Shown here one piece after another: positions 4,789-5,021 of a stretch of DNA of 5,021 nt. The first letter of the stretch is position 1. Every line of letters starts with the position of its first letter. Below the pieces are notes generated by a model, which saw nothing but the letters and a program-made list of their open reading frames with translations, made no database searches and was not told the DNA's origin. The position numbers were made by a program, and so were the translations under genes. Source of the stretch: Candidatus Sulfopaludibacter sp. SbA3 (GTDB lineage Bacteria; Acidobacteriota; Terriglobia; 2-12-FULL-54-10); assembly GCA_945865705.1 (NCBI GenBank), contig CAMBEY010000222.1:1-5021 (forward strand), written 5' to 3'.

Positions 4789-5021
4789 CTACGCAGTTTC
4801 CTGCTCTGGATTTTCAAGCGCCGTAATCGCGCCGCGCTGCACTTCCAGTTTCACCGCGTCCGGCGGCACCCGCAGCACAACATAATCATCCCGCAAACCA
4901 ACGATCGTACCATGAACTCCGCCAACTGTGACCACCCGATCGCCATTCTTTAAATTTGCCAGTAAATTAGCCAGCTTCTTCTGACGTTTCTGATTGGGCA
5001 GATACAACAGAAAGTAGAACA
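4789..5021 (-). CDS. yajC: YajC, preprotein translocase accessory subunit, 3' part (cut by right window edge)
   Basis: The visible 76 codons read FYFLLYLPNQKRQKKLANLL, then LKNGDRVVTVGGVHGTIVGL, then a VVLRVPPDAVKLEVQRGAI segment, ending in NPEQETA and a TAG stop. This is the YajC pattern: the end of the single membrane helix (FYFLLYLP), a basic KRQKK stretch, and a small cytoplasmic beta-rich domain with the signature GDRVVTVGGVHGTIVG. YajC associates with SecD-SecF and SecYEG; its exact job is not settled. The frame stays open to the window edge, so the true start and most of the helix lie outside. A TTG at 5007 is only an internal Leu codon within the helix, not a start. Its position just before secD is the classic arrangement. 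Confidence 0.95.
   Translation of the reverse strand, partial: FYFLLYLPNQKRQKKLANLLANLKNGDRVVTVGGVHGTIVGLRDDYVVLRVPPDAVKLEVQRGAITALENPEQETA

Noticed and set aside
4185..4826. 213-codon open frame on the plus strand across the secD start and yajC end
   Set aside because: It spans a gene boundary of the minus-strand operon, has no recognisable domain, and is antisense to conserved SecD sequence.
5005..5007. TTG as a possible start codon for yajC
   Set aside because: The frame stays open upstream and continues the typical YajC helix (FYFLLYLP), so this is an internal Leu codon and the gene begins outside the window.

Overview
This window is core chromosomal DNA from a Gram-negative bacterium. 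The most likely source is the phylum Acidobacteriota, although this is recognition from memory and not a search result. Three things point there: the gene order (yajC-secD-secF followed by tonB-exbB), the style of the TonB protein (a long N-terminal segment, two pure proline tracts and a glycine-rich linker), and the N-terminal sequence of the ExbB/TolQ-type protein. Base composition is moderately GC-rich in the genes and visibly more AT-rich in the spacers. All five real genes lie on the minus strand, so transcription runs from high to low coordinates.

Layout in order of transcription. (1) Positions 5021-4789 hold the 3' part of yajC, cut by the window edge. (2) After an 86-base spacer comes secD (4702-3086). 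(3) A 120-base spacer with two stem-loop candidates follows, then secF (2965-1724). (4) A 314-base non-coding gap (1723-1410) contains a nested inverted-repeat structure that starts in the last codons of secF, plus leader elements of the next gene. (5) A TonB-family energy transducer gene occupies 1409-654. (6) A 157-base spacer (653-497) carries the best promoter candidate in the window, with its -35 box inside a perfect inverted repeat. (7) The 5' part of an exbB/tolQ-type proton-channel gene (496-1) runs off the window.

Functionally there are two neighbouring modules powered by the proton motive force. YajC-SecD-SecF is the accessory complex of the SecYEG translocon. SecDF uses proton flow to pull exported proteins out on the periplasmic side, and YajC associates with it. 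TonB-ExbB (probably with ExbD just beyond the left edge) converts proton flow into force on outer-membrane receptors. The key SecDF transmembrane residues are intact: SecD Asp441, SecF Asp294 and SecF Arg328, the last two 34 residues apart, as in E. coli SecF Asp213/Arg247.

I see no mobile element, CRISPR array, tRNA, rRNA, phage gene or defence system, and no convincing undescribed system. The points most worth a second look are the enlarged periplasmic domain of SecF, the structured spacers on either side of secF, the promoter/operator arrangement before exbB, and the replacement of the usual Ser-x3-His pair in the TonB membrane anchor by Ser-x3-Glu.
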